From: Candidatus Gastranaerophilales bacterium
GTDB taxonomy: Bacteria > Cyanobacteriota > Vampirovibrionia > Gastranaerophilales > Gastranaerophilaceae
Assembly (NCBI GenBank): GCA_944323365.1
Contig: CALUSG010000062.1
Coordinates: forward strand, 1 to 64,000
DNA: 64,000 nucleotides
Direction of reading: 5' to 3'
The notes under the pieces were generated by a model. It was not told the DNA's origin and did not search any database. It saw only the letters and a list, made by a program, of their open reading frames with translations. The position numbers and the translations under genes are program-made. The stretch's first letter is position 1, and each line of letters begins with the position of its first letter. Below are positions 35,611 to 44,304 of the stretch, piece after piece.

Positions 35611-37538
35611 TCATTTTCTTTTAAAATTTCTGTATATTTATCTAATTCATTTAGCATGGATTTAGTCTGTTGCTCTAAATTATTTCTTAAAATGTCGGCT
35701 TCTTGCGGATTTTTATCATTTGATTTTGCAACAAGCATATCGATTTTAGCTCTTACTGCCATAGCAATTATTTCAGGCATGTTAAGAGCTGTTGGGTTTT
35801 GGCTTTCAAGATTTTTATGATAGGTATCTTCAAAATTATTATTTAATCTTAATTTCCAATTAGATTTATTGTATTGCCCGCCATAATTATATACTTTATC
35901 TATTCCAAAAAAATCAGCAAAACTAATTTGTATATTTTTAGCGGTTCTAAATAGTTCTACAAATTTTGCTTTTGTATGTTCTATTGGATTTTGGTCAATT
36001 TTTCTTTTAAATTCTTCTTTTTCCTTAATATGTATTGGGTCTGCATTTAAAAATCCGGCTAAGTAATCAGTATTCCAAGCAGAATTTTTTTTATCCATTT
36101 TTAATGCGGGAACGGAATCGTGCGAACCTACTAAGGCCCAATTGTCAAATGACGTATATTCTCCCCTACGCCATTCTAATTGTGTTATTCCGGGCAGTTT
36201 TAATTCATTATAAAATATATTTGAAAATGTTGGCGTTGCCGTACATAAATCTTCCCAAACAGCATCTTTTGGATCTATACCATGAGCTTTCATTGCTGGA
36301 ATTATTATATTTTTCAATACCTTTTTAAAGTTTCCTTGAGGATCTATTTTGGGTAAATTCGATATATTATCGGCTTCAAGTTTATCTCGTTGGACAACTT
36401 TGTCGATTTTTATAACAGAATTTTCCTTATAAATGTAAGGATCCACTAAGCCTAATACATGATCAACTCTTATATTATCAAAATATTTTAAAGCATAATC
36501 AATTTTATCTTTTAAAAGTTGACCGGCTATTCCTAAAGAACCATCTTCATTAAACAATTTTTGAGGATCTAAAACCGGAATATCCCAAACCTGGGGCCCG
36601 TTACCAAATCCTCCATATGGACAGCCGAGTTTATAGCCTTTGAGAAATGCATTTGGGTTCGCCCATAATTCACTTTTAGAAAATCCAACCAGTAAATCAT
36701 TTATATATTTAAAATCTAATTTATTTCTTAATTCTGTTTTTTCTCTGACCTGTTTTTCCGCAATAAATTGTATAAAACTATTTTTTTCAATTTTATTCCC
36801 GGAACGATTGACAATAAGCTCTAACCTTTTTTGTGCAGCTCTATCATTGTGATTTAGCCTTTTTATTAAGTTCTTATCAAGTTCGCTATCCCATTTTGAA
36901 AAATCATCAGTTCTGTGAATATTTGAAAGGATTTTAAAAACACCGTCAAAAAATAATCTATCACCATTTGCTGTTTTAAACTCTGTAAATTCATTATTTA
37001 ATCTAATTGCTTCGGGATTATTTTCTTTTAATAAAGTTTTAAACTTAAAATAAGCTTCATTGAGAGCGATGTCATAATTTTCAAAGGCTTCTTTAAAATT
37101 CGTAATATTGTAGTTTGCATTTTTAATTGAATTTTTATAAGTTACATTGTTATATGTTTCTAATGACAATATATTTGCATATTCTTTTTGTGTTAAATCA
37201 TATAAATCAATAAAAAGGTTGTTTCTAGAAAACACTTTGCTCTCGTATGGCGAATAGTTTTGAGCTGTGATTTTACCAATAGGGCCGAGCTGATTAGCGT
37301 TGAATCCATGCAGTTTTTCAAATTCTATAAGTTTGAATGCACCTTTAGAATATGGCGAACCAATGTTTGCATCTTTGTTGATTGACGGATAACAAGAACC
37401 ATGGATAATCATTGCAACATTTTCAATACCTAAAAATTTTTTCCCCTGTTCTATTGCATCATTATATGGCTTCTTTTCATTCTCTTTTAGCTTGCGGCAA
37501 AAATTTATATCGTAACTTTGTATGCGTTTTATCTGCAA
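35607..37538 (-). CDS. malQ: 4-alpha-glucanotransferase-like protein (GH77), divergent
   Basis: 643 residues. GH77 landmarks: GSPYSKGAF (60-68), GCPYGGFGNGPQVWDIP (305-321, equivalent to GAPPDxFxxxGQxWGxP), FDNIRVDHVLGL with nucleophile Asp359, AVWEDLC with acid/base Glu429, and VGSHDS with Asp474. All three catalytic carboxylates are therefore present. It transfers glucan segments in maltodextrin or glycogen use. The sequence is unusually divergent. It starts with TTG immediately after the stop of the upstream gene. N-terminus QSYDINFCRKL resembles the NxxFxG motif. Confidence 0.85.
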   Translation of the reverse strand: MQIKRIQSYDINFCRKLKENEKKPYNDAIEQGKKFLGIENVAMIIHGSCYPSINKDANIGSPYSKGAFKLIEFEKLHGFNANQLGPIGKITAQNYSPYESKVFSRNNLFIDLYDLTQKEYANILSLETYNNVTYKNSIKNANYNITNFKEAFENYDIALNEAYFKFKTLLKENNPEAIRLNNEFTEFKTANGDRLFFDGVFKILSNIHRTDDFSKWDSELDKNLIKRLNHNDRAAQKRLELIVNRSGNKIEKNSFIQFIAEKQVREKTELRNKLDFKYINDLLVGFSKSELWANPNAFLKGYKLGCPYGGFGNGPQVWDIPVLDPQKLFNEDGSLGIAGQLLKDKIDYALKYFDNIRVDHVLGLVDPYIYKENSVIKIDKVVQRDKLEADNISNLPKIDPQGNFKKVLKNIIIPAMKAHGIDPKDAVWEDLCTATPTFSNIFYNELKLPGITQLEWRRGEYTSFDNWALVGSHDSVPALKMDKKNSAWNTDYLAGFLNADPIHIKEKEEFKRKIDQNPIEHTKAKFVELFRTAKNIQISFADFFGIDKVYNYGGQYNKSNWKLRLNNNFEDTYHKNLESQNPTALNMPEIIAMAVRAKIDMLVAKSNDKNPQEADILRNNLEQQTKSMLNELDKYTEILKEND

Positions 37539-39008
37539 TTATATTTCCCCTAAAATTTCCAGTTTATAATCACAGCCTATTTCTTCACCTGCCAAAACTA
37601 CGATATTGTTAATATATAGTGACAATATTCCATATAACATTTGTCTGTAATCCATTGGTACTAAAAGTATAGGAGTATTTATATTGCATTTTTTAACTAA
37701 TTTAGAAATTTTGTTTGCCATTTTTTCTGCAAATTCTCCGTCTATTTTGATTATTGCATCTTCGCCATCTTCCAGGTATAGCATCATATCTTCAATTGTC
37801 TTATCTGATAATTCTATAATACTTATATATCCGTCAGAATTTGCATATCTTTTACAAATTTGACGTGATAATGCAAGTCTTAATTTTTTTAGTAAATCTG
37901 ATTTAGTGCTATCTTCAGCATAATCATTTATTTTTTCAAAAATATAAGATATATCTTTAATTGAAACCCTCTCTTTTATAAGGCTGGTTAATATAAATTT
38001 TAGTTCAGCTAAAGAAATAAAATCCGGAATTACATTATCAACTAAGAAAGAGTTAGTATTGTTTACAACTTCTATATATTTGTCTAGATCATCATAATCC
38101 AATAAATCATCAGCATATTTAACGGCAATAAATTCTAATGCTCTTGCAATATATTCAGTACCGGTTAAGCCGTGATACCAAAAATCTTTAGTCTTAGATT
38201 TTTCAATCCAAACAATTTTTTTGCCGCTAATTTTATCAATATCATAAACTGAGTTCTTAATTTTTTTCTCAAGTTTTAATTCATCAGTAAAAAACATAAG
38301 ATGGTTAGGATAAATTAAAGATTTGAAAACTTCATCTCCTCTAACTTTAATACAAAATTCAAACGGGTTTAGGTTTACATCATCACGGAATACTATTTTA
38401 GGGATTACGTAGCCTATTTCTTCGGTAAGTTTGAGCCTGGATTTTACGGTTTCAGCAATAAGTTCTTCTTCTTGAGAATCTCTATCAGCATCAACATATC
38501 CCAATAACTCTTCACTTAAATTGATAGAAAGTTTATCTTCTTGTAATTTAGAAAACATGACATCAGGAGAGGTTGCTTTTGCCAGTTTTAATTTTAAATC
38601 TTCAAGCTCTTTTAACCCGGCTGAAATTTTATCATTAAGTTTTTTTCTAGCTGCAGGATCCGCTCCATCAAGCTCCATTTTAATTTTAGCAATTTTGTCC
38701 TTTTGCTGTCGTATTTTATTTTGTAAATCCAAACAGTTTTCATAAGGAGATAATTTGGGTGAAAGCATTTTTTCCATTTGACTTTTAAATGTTGATATAT
38801 TAATTTCATCAGCATTTTCCGAGTTATTTTTAGCATCTGTCATAAAAATGCAGTTATAGACAAAGCCATCATCGGACTCAACTTCTTGCATGCTATATAG
38901 TTCCCATCCGTTCATGGACATTTCGTTCAGTAAATTTTGTAGCTCTTGTACATCTTCACCTGAACAAGTTTTGACTATATATTTTGTTTTATTTCTATTA
39001 TTAAACAT
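37539..39008 (-). CDS. FlhA/SctV cytoplasmic-domain protein with DUF4177-like N-terminus
   Basis: 489 residues, no membrane segment. Residues 8-58 (KYIVKT...LLNEMSMNGWELYSM) look like DUF4177. A coiled coil covers about 91-145. From about 150 to the end it follows the cytoplasmic domain of the flagellar/type III export gate FlhA/SctV: EIGYVIPKIVFRDDVNLNPF, the GTEYIARALEFIAVKYADDLL helix region, VDNVIPDFISLAELKFIL, ERVSIKDISYIFEKI and LRLALSRQIC. The eight-helix membrane half is absent. It lies between udp and malQ, not in a flagellar operon. Could form a soluble nonameric docking ring; inference. Confidence 0.85.
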   Translation of the reverse strand: MFNNRNKTKYIVKTCSGEDVQELQNLLNEMSMNGWELYSMQEVESDDGFVYNCIFMTDAKNNSENADEINISTFKSQMEKMLSPKLSPYENCLDLQNKIRQQKDKIAKIKMELDGADPAARKKLNDKISAGLKELEDLKLKLAKATSPDVMFSKLQEDKLSINLSEELLGYVDADRDSQEEELIAETVKSRLKLTEEIGYVIPKIVFRDDVNLNPFEFCIKVRGDEVFKSLIYPNHLMFFTDELKLEKKIKNSVYDIDKISGKKIVWIEKSKTKDFWYHGLTGTEYIARALEFIAVKYADDLLDYDDLDKYIEVVNNTNSFLVDNVIPDFISLAELKFILTSLIKERVSIKDISYIFEKINDYAEDSTKSDLLKKLRLALSRQICKRYANSDGYISIIELSDKTIEDMMLYLEDGEDAIIKIDGEFAEKMANKISKLVKKCNINTPILLVPMDYRQMLYGILSLYINNIVVLAGEEIGCDYKLEILGEI

Positions 39009-39012
39009 AAGT

Positions 39013-39777
39013 TTACCCTTTTTTGATAAGAATTTTTAATGCTTCAATAGCGGTTTTAATAGCTTTTTCAGTGTCATGAACAACCGGATTTTCTAACCCT
39101 AGTTTTTCTCGTTCCTGGTTTGCAACCGTTAAAAAAACAGAACCTGTTTTGACTTTTAAATAACTTGAAACTACAAACAATGCGGCTGATTCCATTTCAG
39201 AAGCTAAACAGCCAAGACGTTTCCATGCTTCCCATTTGTTGGTTAATTCATAGTTTACCGGCATTATATCAGGATTATGCTGGCCGTAGAAAGAATCTTT
39301 ACATTGTACAATTCCAGTATGAGATTCATAATTAAGTTTTTTTGCGGCTTCAGATAAAGCGTTAATTATTTCAATATTAGCAACTGCCGGAAATTCGATA
39401 GGGGCATATTCTTTGCTTGTGCCTTCCATTCGTATTGCACCGGTTGCGATTACAATATCACCGCCTTTAACTTCTGTTGCTATACCTCCGCAAGTACCAA
39501 CTCTTATAAATGTATCAGCTCCTACTTTTACAAGCTCTTCTAAAGCAATTGCTGCGGAAGGGCCGCCTATGCCTGTTGAAGTAACGCTTACTTTTTCTCC
39601 GTTTAGATAGCCGGTATACGTTGTATATTCACGTCTATCAGCTATTAATTCAGCATTATCTAAATATTCAGCTATTTTTTTACATCTTTTAGGATCGCCT
39701 GGTAATATTACGTATTTACCTACGTCACCGGGTTTTAAACCTATATGATATTGTGTGCCGTCTTGAGAGTATTTCAT
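39013..39777 (-). CDS. udp: Uridine phosphorylase
   Basis: 254 residues of the PNP/UDP phosphorylase family, cleaving uridine with phosphate to uracil and ribose-1-phosphate. Motifs: [41 protein letters not shown] and [14 protein letters not shown] (ribose-binding EMES). AAGGAGT precedes the ATG. It sits in the leftward run, 4 bases before the FlhA-C-like gene. Confidence 0.93.
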   Translation of the reverse strand: MKYSQDGTQYHIGLKPGDVGKYVILPGDPKRCKKIAEYLDNAELIADRREYTTYTGYLNGEKVSVTSTGIGGPSAAIALEELVKVGADTFIRVGTCGGIATEVKGGDIVIATGAIRMEGTSKEYAPIEFPAVANIEIINALSEAAKKLNYESHTGIVQCKDSFYGQHNPDIMPVNYELTNKWEAWKRLGCLASEMESAALFVVSSYLKVKTGSVFLTVANQEREKLGLENPVVHDTEKAIKTAIEALKILIKKG

Positions 39778-39786
39778 GAGTACTCC

Positions 39787-40239
39787 TTAGTATTTACCAT
39801 TTTTCAACTTTTGAATTACCAAATCTGTAATGTCTAATCCTCCGACAAAGATTACTCTGTCTGATAAAATAGCATCAAGTTTTTGTTCTACCATTACATC
39901 TTTTGTAGCTGCTTGAATTTTGTTATATATTTGCTCTTCTTTTGTCATTTTTAATTTCATATAAGCTTCTTCTTTTGCTTTATATTCACGAGCAGTCGCA
40001 TCTTCAAAATTCTTTTTCTTTAACGGAGTGTCTAAAGTTTTGTATTGTTTTTCCTTATCAATCATGTATTGTTGCAGCTCCAATCCCTTTGCATCAACCT
40101 CTTTAACTGCTTGTATCGCAAAAGAATAGTTTTCTTGGATTTTTTGATAATTGATAAAGCCAACGCCCGCAGCATTTGCTTTTAAACCAAATGTTGCAAT
40201 CAATGCTAATGCTGTAATAACTAATTTGAAGTCTTTCAT
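39787..40239 (-). CDS. OmpH/Skp-family periplasmic chaperone
   Basis: 150 residues. A signal peptide (about 1-23, cleavage after ANA) is followed by VGFINYQKI and a long charged coiled coil, as in Skp/OmpH, which carries unfolded outer-membrane proteins to BamA. The end (DAILSDRVIFVGGLDITDLVI) is the conserved tail. It lies 8 bases after bamA with AGGAGG before the ATG, the usual bamA-skp order. Confidence 0.9.
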   Translation of the reverse strand: MKDFKLVITALALIATFGLKANAAGVGFINYQKIQENYSFAIQAVKEVDAKGLELQQYMIDKEKQYKTLDTPLKKKNFEDATAREYKAKEEAYMKLKMTKEEQIYNKIQAATKDVMVEQKLDAILSDRVIFVGGLDITDLVIQKLKNGKY

Positions 40240-40247
40240 TTTTCCTC

Positions 40248-42215
40248 CTAGTACATTAAATCGCCTACACCAAATGTAAAGTATCCGTTTCTTGAACCGT
40301 TATCACCCGGATTCGTGAGTGGAATACCATAATCAACTGATAACGGACCAATTCCTGGAATATATAATTTTACACCAACACCGGCTGTGATAGCATATGT
40401 CGGTCTGTCATACAATGTATCTGATATTGTTGTATCAAATATTTTACCTGCATCAACAAATGCAGTTAATCTTATGTTTTGTAAAAATTTAATTCTTGTT
40501 CTATCAACAAACGGGATAGGAGTTGCAAATTCAGCTGAACCCATTACAAAAGCATTACCTGTACCTACACCGCTCATTTTAAAACCTCTTATGGTATATG
40601 GACCACCTAATCTATATGCCATAGCTTCTGGCATATTGTCACCGTGTATTTTTCCTCCTGCTTTAGCAGTGAATGATAAAGATGATTTTTTACCAACAGG
40701 AATATATTGTTTAATCATACCTGTTAATTTTCCGTGTGTTTTGTCGAATCCATCAAGCCCTATTTCTTCATCAAATCTGATACTTGCTAATGTACCATGC
40801 CTTGTGACGGTTGCTGAATCTCTTGTATCGTATATTAAGGCAGGACTTAATGATAAGAATAAACCGCCTTCAAGTTGTTCTGCACGGCGACTTATTGGTA
40901 CATTGTATTTGTTATATAGATTCGAAATCCTGTTAAAATCACCTTCCTTTACATTAATATTTTCAACACCAAGGGAGAACGTTGCTGTTGTATGCTTATT
41001 GCTTTTAACTCGGTGTGCTACGGTTACTTCAGCACCGATACGTTGTTCAATAGCTAACGGAACTTGGTAACTTCCAAAATCTCTAAAAAATACTTTTGCC
41101 ATTAAAGAGTTATCTGCATTGAAAAAATATGGTTCAAAAAAGCTTAATTCAGCTTGAATATTCATATGATCTTTAACAGATGCATCATTAAGCATTACAC
41201 CTGTACCAACTAAACCATTTAAGGCAAGTCGTTGATTTCTTCCTCTAAAGTTATTATCTGCAATACCTAAAGAACCAAATAGACCCGTTACAGTATCAAT
41301 ACCACCACCAACAGAAATATTCGCTGTCCTTTGTTCATCGACTTTTATTGTTATGTCATATAAATCAGGATCTTCTGATGTCGGCTCTATCTCTCGTGTT
41401 ACATCTTCAAATGCCTGGGTCGCATATAATCTTACTAAATCTTCTTTTATAAGATTTTCATTGTATATCATTCCTGGTTCTGTCAAAACATTACGCTCTA
41501 TTATAAAGTCTTTTGTTTTTTCATTCCCCTGTATTAGAATCTTATTTATTGTACCTTCTTTTATGTTTATGTTTATCGTACCGTCAGGATCATCTTTTAC
41601 TGATTCTACACGTGCTAAAATATAACCTTTAGATGAATATATATTTTGAATATCATATATGGATTCATTAATTTGAGCTATATTTTGAGGTTTTCCTTTC
41701 ATTGGTAAAAGACAATCTAATATCTCTTCTGTTGAAACAACGGTGTTCCCTTCTATAGTAAAATCTTTTACAGGAAGGTTTTCTTCAAGAATTATTTTTA
41801 ATGTAACTGTACCGTCTTGATTATTTACAGGTATTGCTTTCATGTTTTCAGAAAAATACCCTAGCTGGTAAATCGTTTTTAAATCAGTTTGTACTAAATC
41901 TCTGTTATATGCAGATCCTTCTTGTAGAACCATTTTGCCAAGAATATCAGCAGGATCCATGGCATTAAGTCCGTATATTTCAATTTCACGAATTATACGT
42001 TGTTCCTTATCAATTACCTTTGATTGGGTTTCGGATTGTTCTTCAGAAGAGGGTTGTGAGGTTTCAGAAGTTTGAGGTATTTCTTGAACAGGTTGTTTAT
42101 CAGGGTCTATACTTTTTTTGCCCCAAAAATCGCCTATAGCAAAAGCATTAAGGGGAAATGCTGCCATTAATACTATCGTTATAATAAACTTATTTAATTT
42201 TCTATATAAAATCAA
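40248..42215 (-). CDS. bamA: Outer-membrane assembly factor BamA (copy 1)
   Basis: 655 residues from a TTG preceded by AAGGG. Signal peptide (cleavage near NAFA), low-complexity Ser/Glu/Gln linker (40-70), about three POTRA domains (ending in EDLVRLYATQAFEDVTREIE), and a 16-strand barrel with the conserved loop-6 motif as YTIRGF. It inserts beta-barrel proteins in the outer membrane. A second bamA is at 62257. rsmI lies just upstream in both places. Confidence 0.93.
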   Translation of the reverse strand: MILYRKLNKFIITIVLMAAFPLNAFAIGDFWGKKSIDPDKQPVQEIPQTSETSQPSSEEQSETQSKVIDKEQRIIREIEIYGLNAMDPADILGKMVLQEGSAYNRDLVQTDLKTIYQLGYFSENMKAIPVNNQDGTVTLKIILEENLPVKDFTIEGNTVVSTEEILDCLLPMKGKPQNIAQINESIYDIQNIYSSKGYILARVESVKDDPDGTININIKEGTINKILIQGNEKTKDFIIERNVLTEPGMIYNENLIKEDLVRLYATQAFEDVTREIEPTSEDPDLYDITIKVDEQRTANISVGGGIDTVTGLFGSLGIADNNFRGRNQRLALNGLVGTGVMLNDASVKDHMNIQAELSFFEPYFFNADNSLMAKVFFRDFGSYQVPLAIEQRIGAEVTVAHRVKSNKHTTATFSLGVENINVKEGDFNRISNLYNKYNVPISRRAEQLEGGLFLSLSPALIYDTRDSATVTRHGTLASIRFDEEIGLDGFDKTHGKLTGMIKQYIPVGKKSSLSFTAKAGGKIHGDNMPEAMAYRLGGPYTIRGFKMSGVGTGNAFVMGSAEFATPIPFVDRTRIKFLQNIRLTAFVDAGKIFDTTISDTLYDRPTYAITAGVGVKLYIPGIGPLSVDYGIPLTNPGDNGSRNGYFTFGVGDLMY

Positions 42216-42311
42216 GAATTTAGATCCCTTAAACTTCTACTATCCTTAACCAAAATTATATCATAAAACATTAAAAAAACAAATAAAAATCGTATATTTA
42301 GACGTCTTTTT

Positions 42312-43124
42312 TTATTGTTTTAAAACTCGTTTATAAATTTCATTTTTATTAAAATCGTAAAATTCAGATAATATAGTTGCAATTTCCTTTGCTTTAAAAT
42401 TTTTATTTTTTAAAATGTTAATTTTTTTATCAATATCTAAATTATTTTTAATGTTTTTGTTGCGGTATATTAAGCATACAAATTCGCCTTTTGGGGAAGT
42501 TTTTTCAAAATGATTTATTATTGAATTAATTTCATCAATTATAATTTCTTCGAATAGCTTTGTAAGTTCTCTTCCAATTGCTATTCGGGCATTTGGTAGT
42601 TTTGTTTGTATTATTTCCAATGTTTTTATTATTCGATTTGGCGATTCATAAAATACTAGATCAACATTTTGATTTTCGATTATAATTTTTTCAATTTGCA
42701 CTTGTGTTTTGGGCATGAAGCCTATAAATTTAAATTGTTCGTCTTCTCTTGGAATTTGCGATAGAAATGTTATTAGAGCATTCGCTCCGGGTAATGCTGT
42801 TATTTTGAACCCTTTATCTCTTAGTTCTTGAACCATGATTGAACCGGGATCGCATATTAAGGGAGTTCCTGCGTCTGACACTAATGCTATTTTTTTATTC
42901 TCATTTAATATTTTTACAAAAAATTCAATTCGTTGTTTTTCATTGAATTTATGGTAAGAAATGCATTTTGTATCTATTTTATAGTGATTTAAAAGTTTTT
43001 GAGTAATACGTTTGTCTTCACAAGCAATAATATCAACTTCTTTCAGAATTTTAATTGCTCTTTGAGTTATGTCATCTAAATTTCCTATTGGTGTTGGAAC
43101 TATATAAATATCATATTCTTTCAT
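42312..43124 (-). CDS. rsmI: 16S rRNA (cytidine 1402-2'-O)-methyltransferase RsmI (copy 1)
   Basis: 270 residues, SAM-dependent, tetrapyrrole-methylase fold. Motifs: YIVPTPIGNLDDIT, ACEDKRITQKLL, ALVSDAGTPLICDPG, and ALPGANALITFLS. The Gly of the usual NLGDIT is Asp here (residues 15-16). A second copy at 61363 keeps the Gly. A TATAAT (43134-43139, minus strand) ends 9 bases before the ATG. Upstream of bamA. Confidence 0.93.
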   Translation of the reverse strand: MKEYDIYIVPTPIGNLDDITQRAIKILKEVDIIACEDKRITQKLLNHYKIDTKCISYHKFNEKQRIEFFVKILNENKKIALVSDAGTPLICDPGSIMVQELRDKGFKITALPGANALITFLSQIPREDEQFKFIGFMPKTQVQIEKIIIENQNVDLVFYESPNRIIKTLEIIQTKLPNARIAIGRELTKLFEEIIIDEINSIINHFEKTSPKGEFVCLIYRNKNIKNNLDIDKKINILKNKNFKAKEIATILSEFYDFNKNEIYKRVLKQ

Positions 43125-43142
43125 AATGCAATTATTATAGTA

Positions 43143-44297
43143 TTAATTGAATAAATATTCAAATTTACCTTTCAAATTATCTTGAATTTCTTTATAATCA
43201 ACAGATACAGGGGTAGGTTTTGATGTATTAATAATATCAAGAAAAACTTTTGAATTGTATGGCTTTTTATTGTCCAAAAAATATGGGCTTTCAGTAACAT
43301 CTTTTCTCGCCGGTACAATTAATCCGCTTTTACTAAATTCAATTATGCTTTCTTTTGATGATAAATAATCAACAAGTTTTCTTGCCTGTATTTTGTGTTT
43401 TGATGATTTAGAAATTGCCCAACCCGAGGTATCTAAAGGTACTATACTGCCTGCATCTCCATTTGGAAATGAAATTACATCCCATTCAAAATCAGCTTCT
43501 TCTCTATATTTTGGTACAAGCCATCTGCCTGAAAGGTGCATTGCTATTTTGCCTTGTAAAAACATTTGAGCCATTGTTGCACTAGCAATCTCTTCTTTTA
43601 ATGGTGCTACGTGATATTTTTTTCTCAAGTCTGCGTAAAAATTTAATCCTTTTTGGCTTTGTTTATCTTCAATTATTATTCTTGATAAATCATCTGATAA
43701 GATGCCACCGCCTTCGCTCATTAAATATGGTAAATAAAATAAGGAGTCTTCTTCAAAACTTATTCCATAAACCCCATTATTCGTAAGCTTCTGTGCGGTT
43801 TCTAAAAATTGTCCAAAATTCCAATCCTTTGTTGGATAAGGAATTTGGTTTTTATCAAATATATCCTTATTATAAAATATTACTAAATTTGAAATATCTC
43901 TAGGAATTGCATATAACGTATTTCCCCAGGAAAGAGCTTTTAATGCCTTTGTATAAAATACGCTACCTGCTTGTAACGGTTCTAACAGCCCTGCATTTGC
44001 ATATATAGGAAGATAATGATTATTTATAAAAATAACATCAGGAGCCGTGTTTGAAGCGAATAAAAGATGAATCTTTTGAAAATAATTTTGGGGAATATGC
44101 ATAAATTCTATTTTGATATCAGGGTTTTCCTCCTCAAATTTATGTAAAAGAGGTTTTAATATATCAACTTCGGATTTTGAACCCCAGCTTGCAAACTGTA
44201 TTTTAGTCGTATTTAAGCCTTCATGCGGCTTCAGGAAATTTAAACAAAGCAAACTCCCTCCTAATATCACTAAAATTATAAAAATTTTTTTAACCAT
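43143..44297 (-). CDS. ABC sugar-type extracellular solute-binding protein
   Basis: 384 residues, family 1 binding protein. An N-terminal hydrophobic segment (about 3-19) exports it; a Cys at 18 lies in GSLLC, a poor lipobox. Then TKIQFASWGSKSEVDILKPL, FEEENPDIKIEFMHIP, APDVIFINNHYLP, and GKIAMHLSGRWLVP, all typical. It would deliver a sugar to a permease. Candidate partner of the ATPase at 26676; no permease seen. Seven bases after the upstream gene. Confidence 0.9.
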   Translation of the reverse strand: MVKKIFIILVILGGSLLCLNFLKPHEGLNTTKIQFASWGSKSEVDILKPLLHKFEEENPDIKIEFMHIPQNYFQKIHLLFASNTAPDVIFINNHYLPIYANAGLLEPLQAGSVFYTKALKALSWGNTLYAIPRDISNLVIFYNKDIFDKNQIPYPTKDWNFGQFLETAQKLTNNGVYGISFEEDSLFYLPYLMSEGGGILSDDLSRIIIEDKQSQKGLNFYADLRKKYHVAPLKEEIASATMAQMFLQGKIAMHLSGRWLVPKYREEADFEWDVISFPNGDAGSIVPLDTSGWAISKSSKHKIQARKLVDYLSSKESIIEFSKSGLIVPARKDVTESPYFLDNKKPYNSKVFLDIINTSKPTPVSVDYKEIQDNLKGKFEYLFN

Positions 44298-44304
44298 TTA
44301 ATAC

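Noticed and set aside
40387-41070. 227-codon frame on the plus strand
   Set aside because: It is antisense to the bamA barrel, hydrophobic by virtue of the reversed strand composition, and has no ribosome-binding site.
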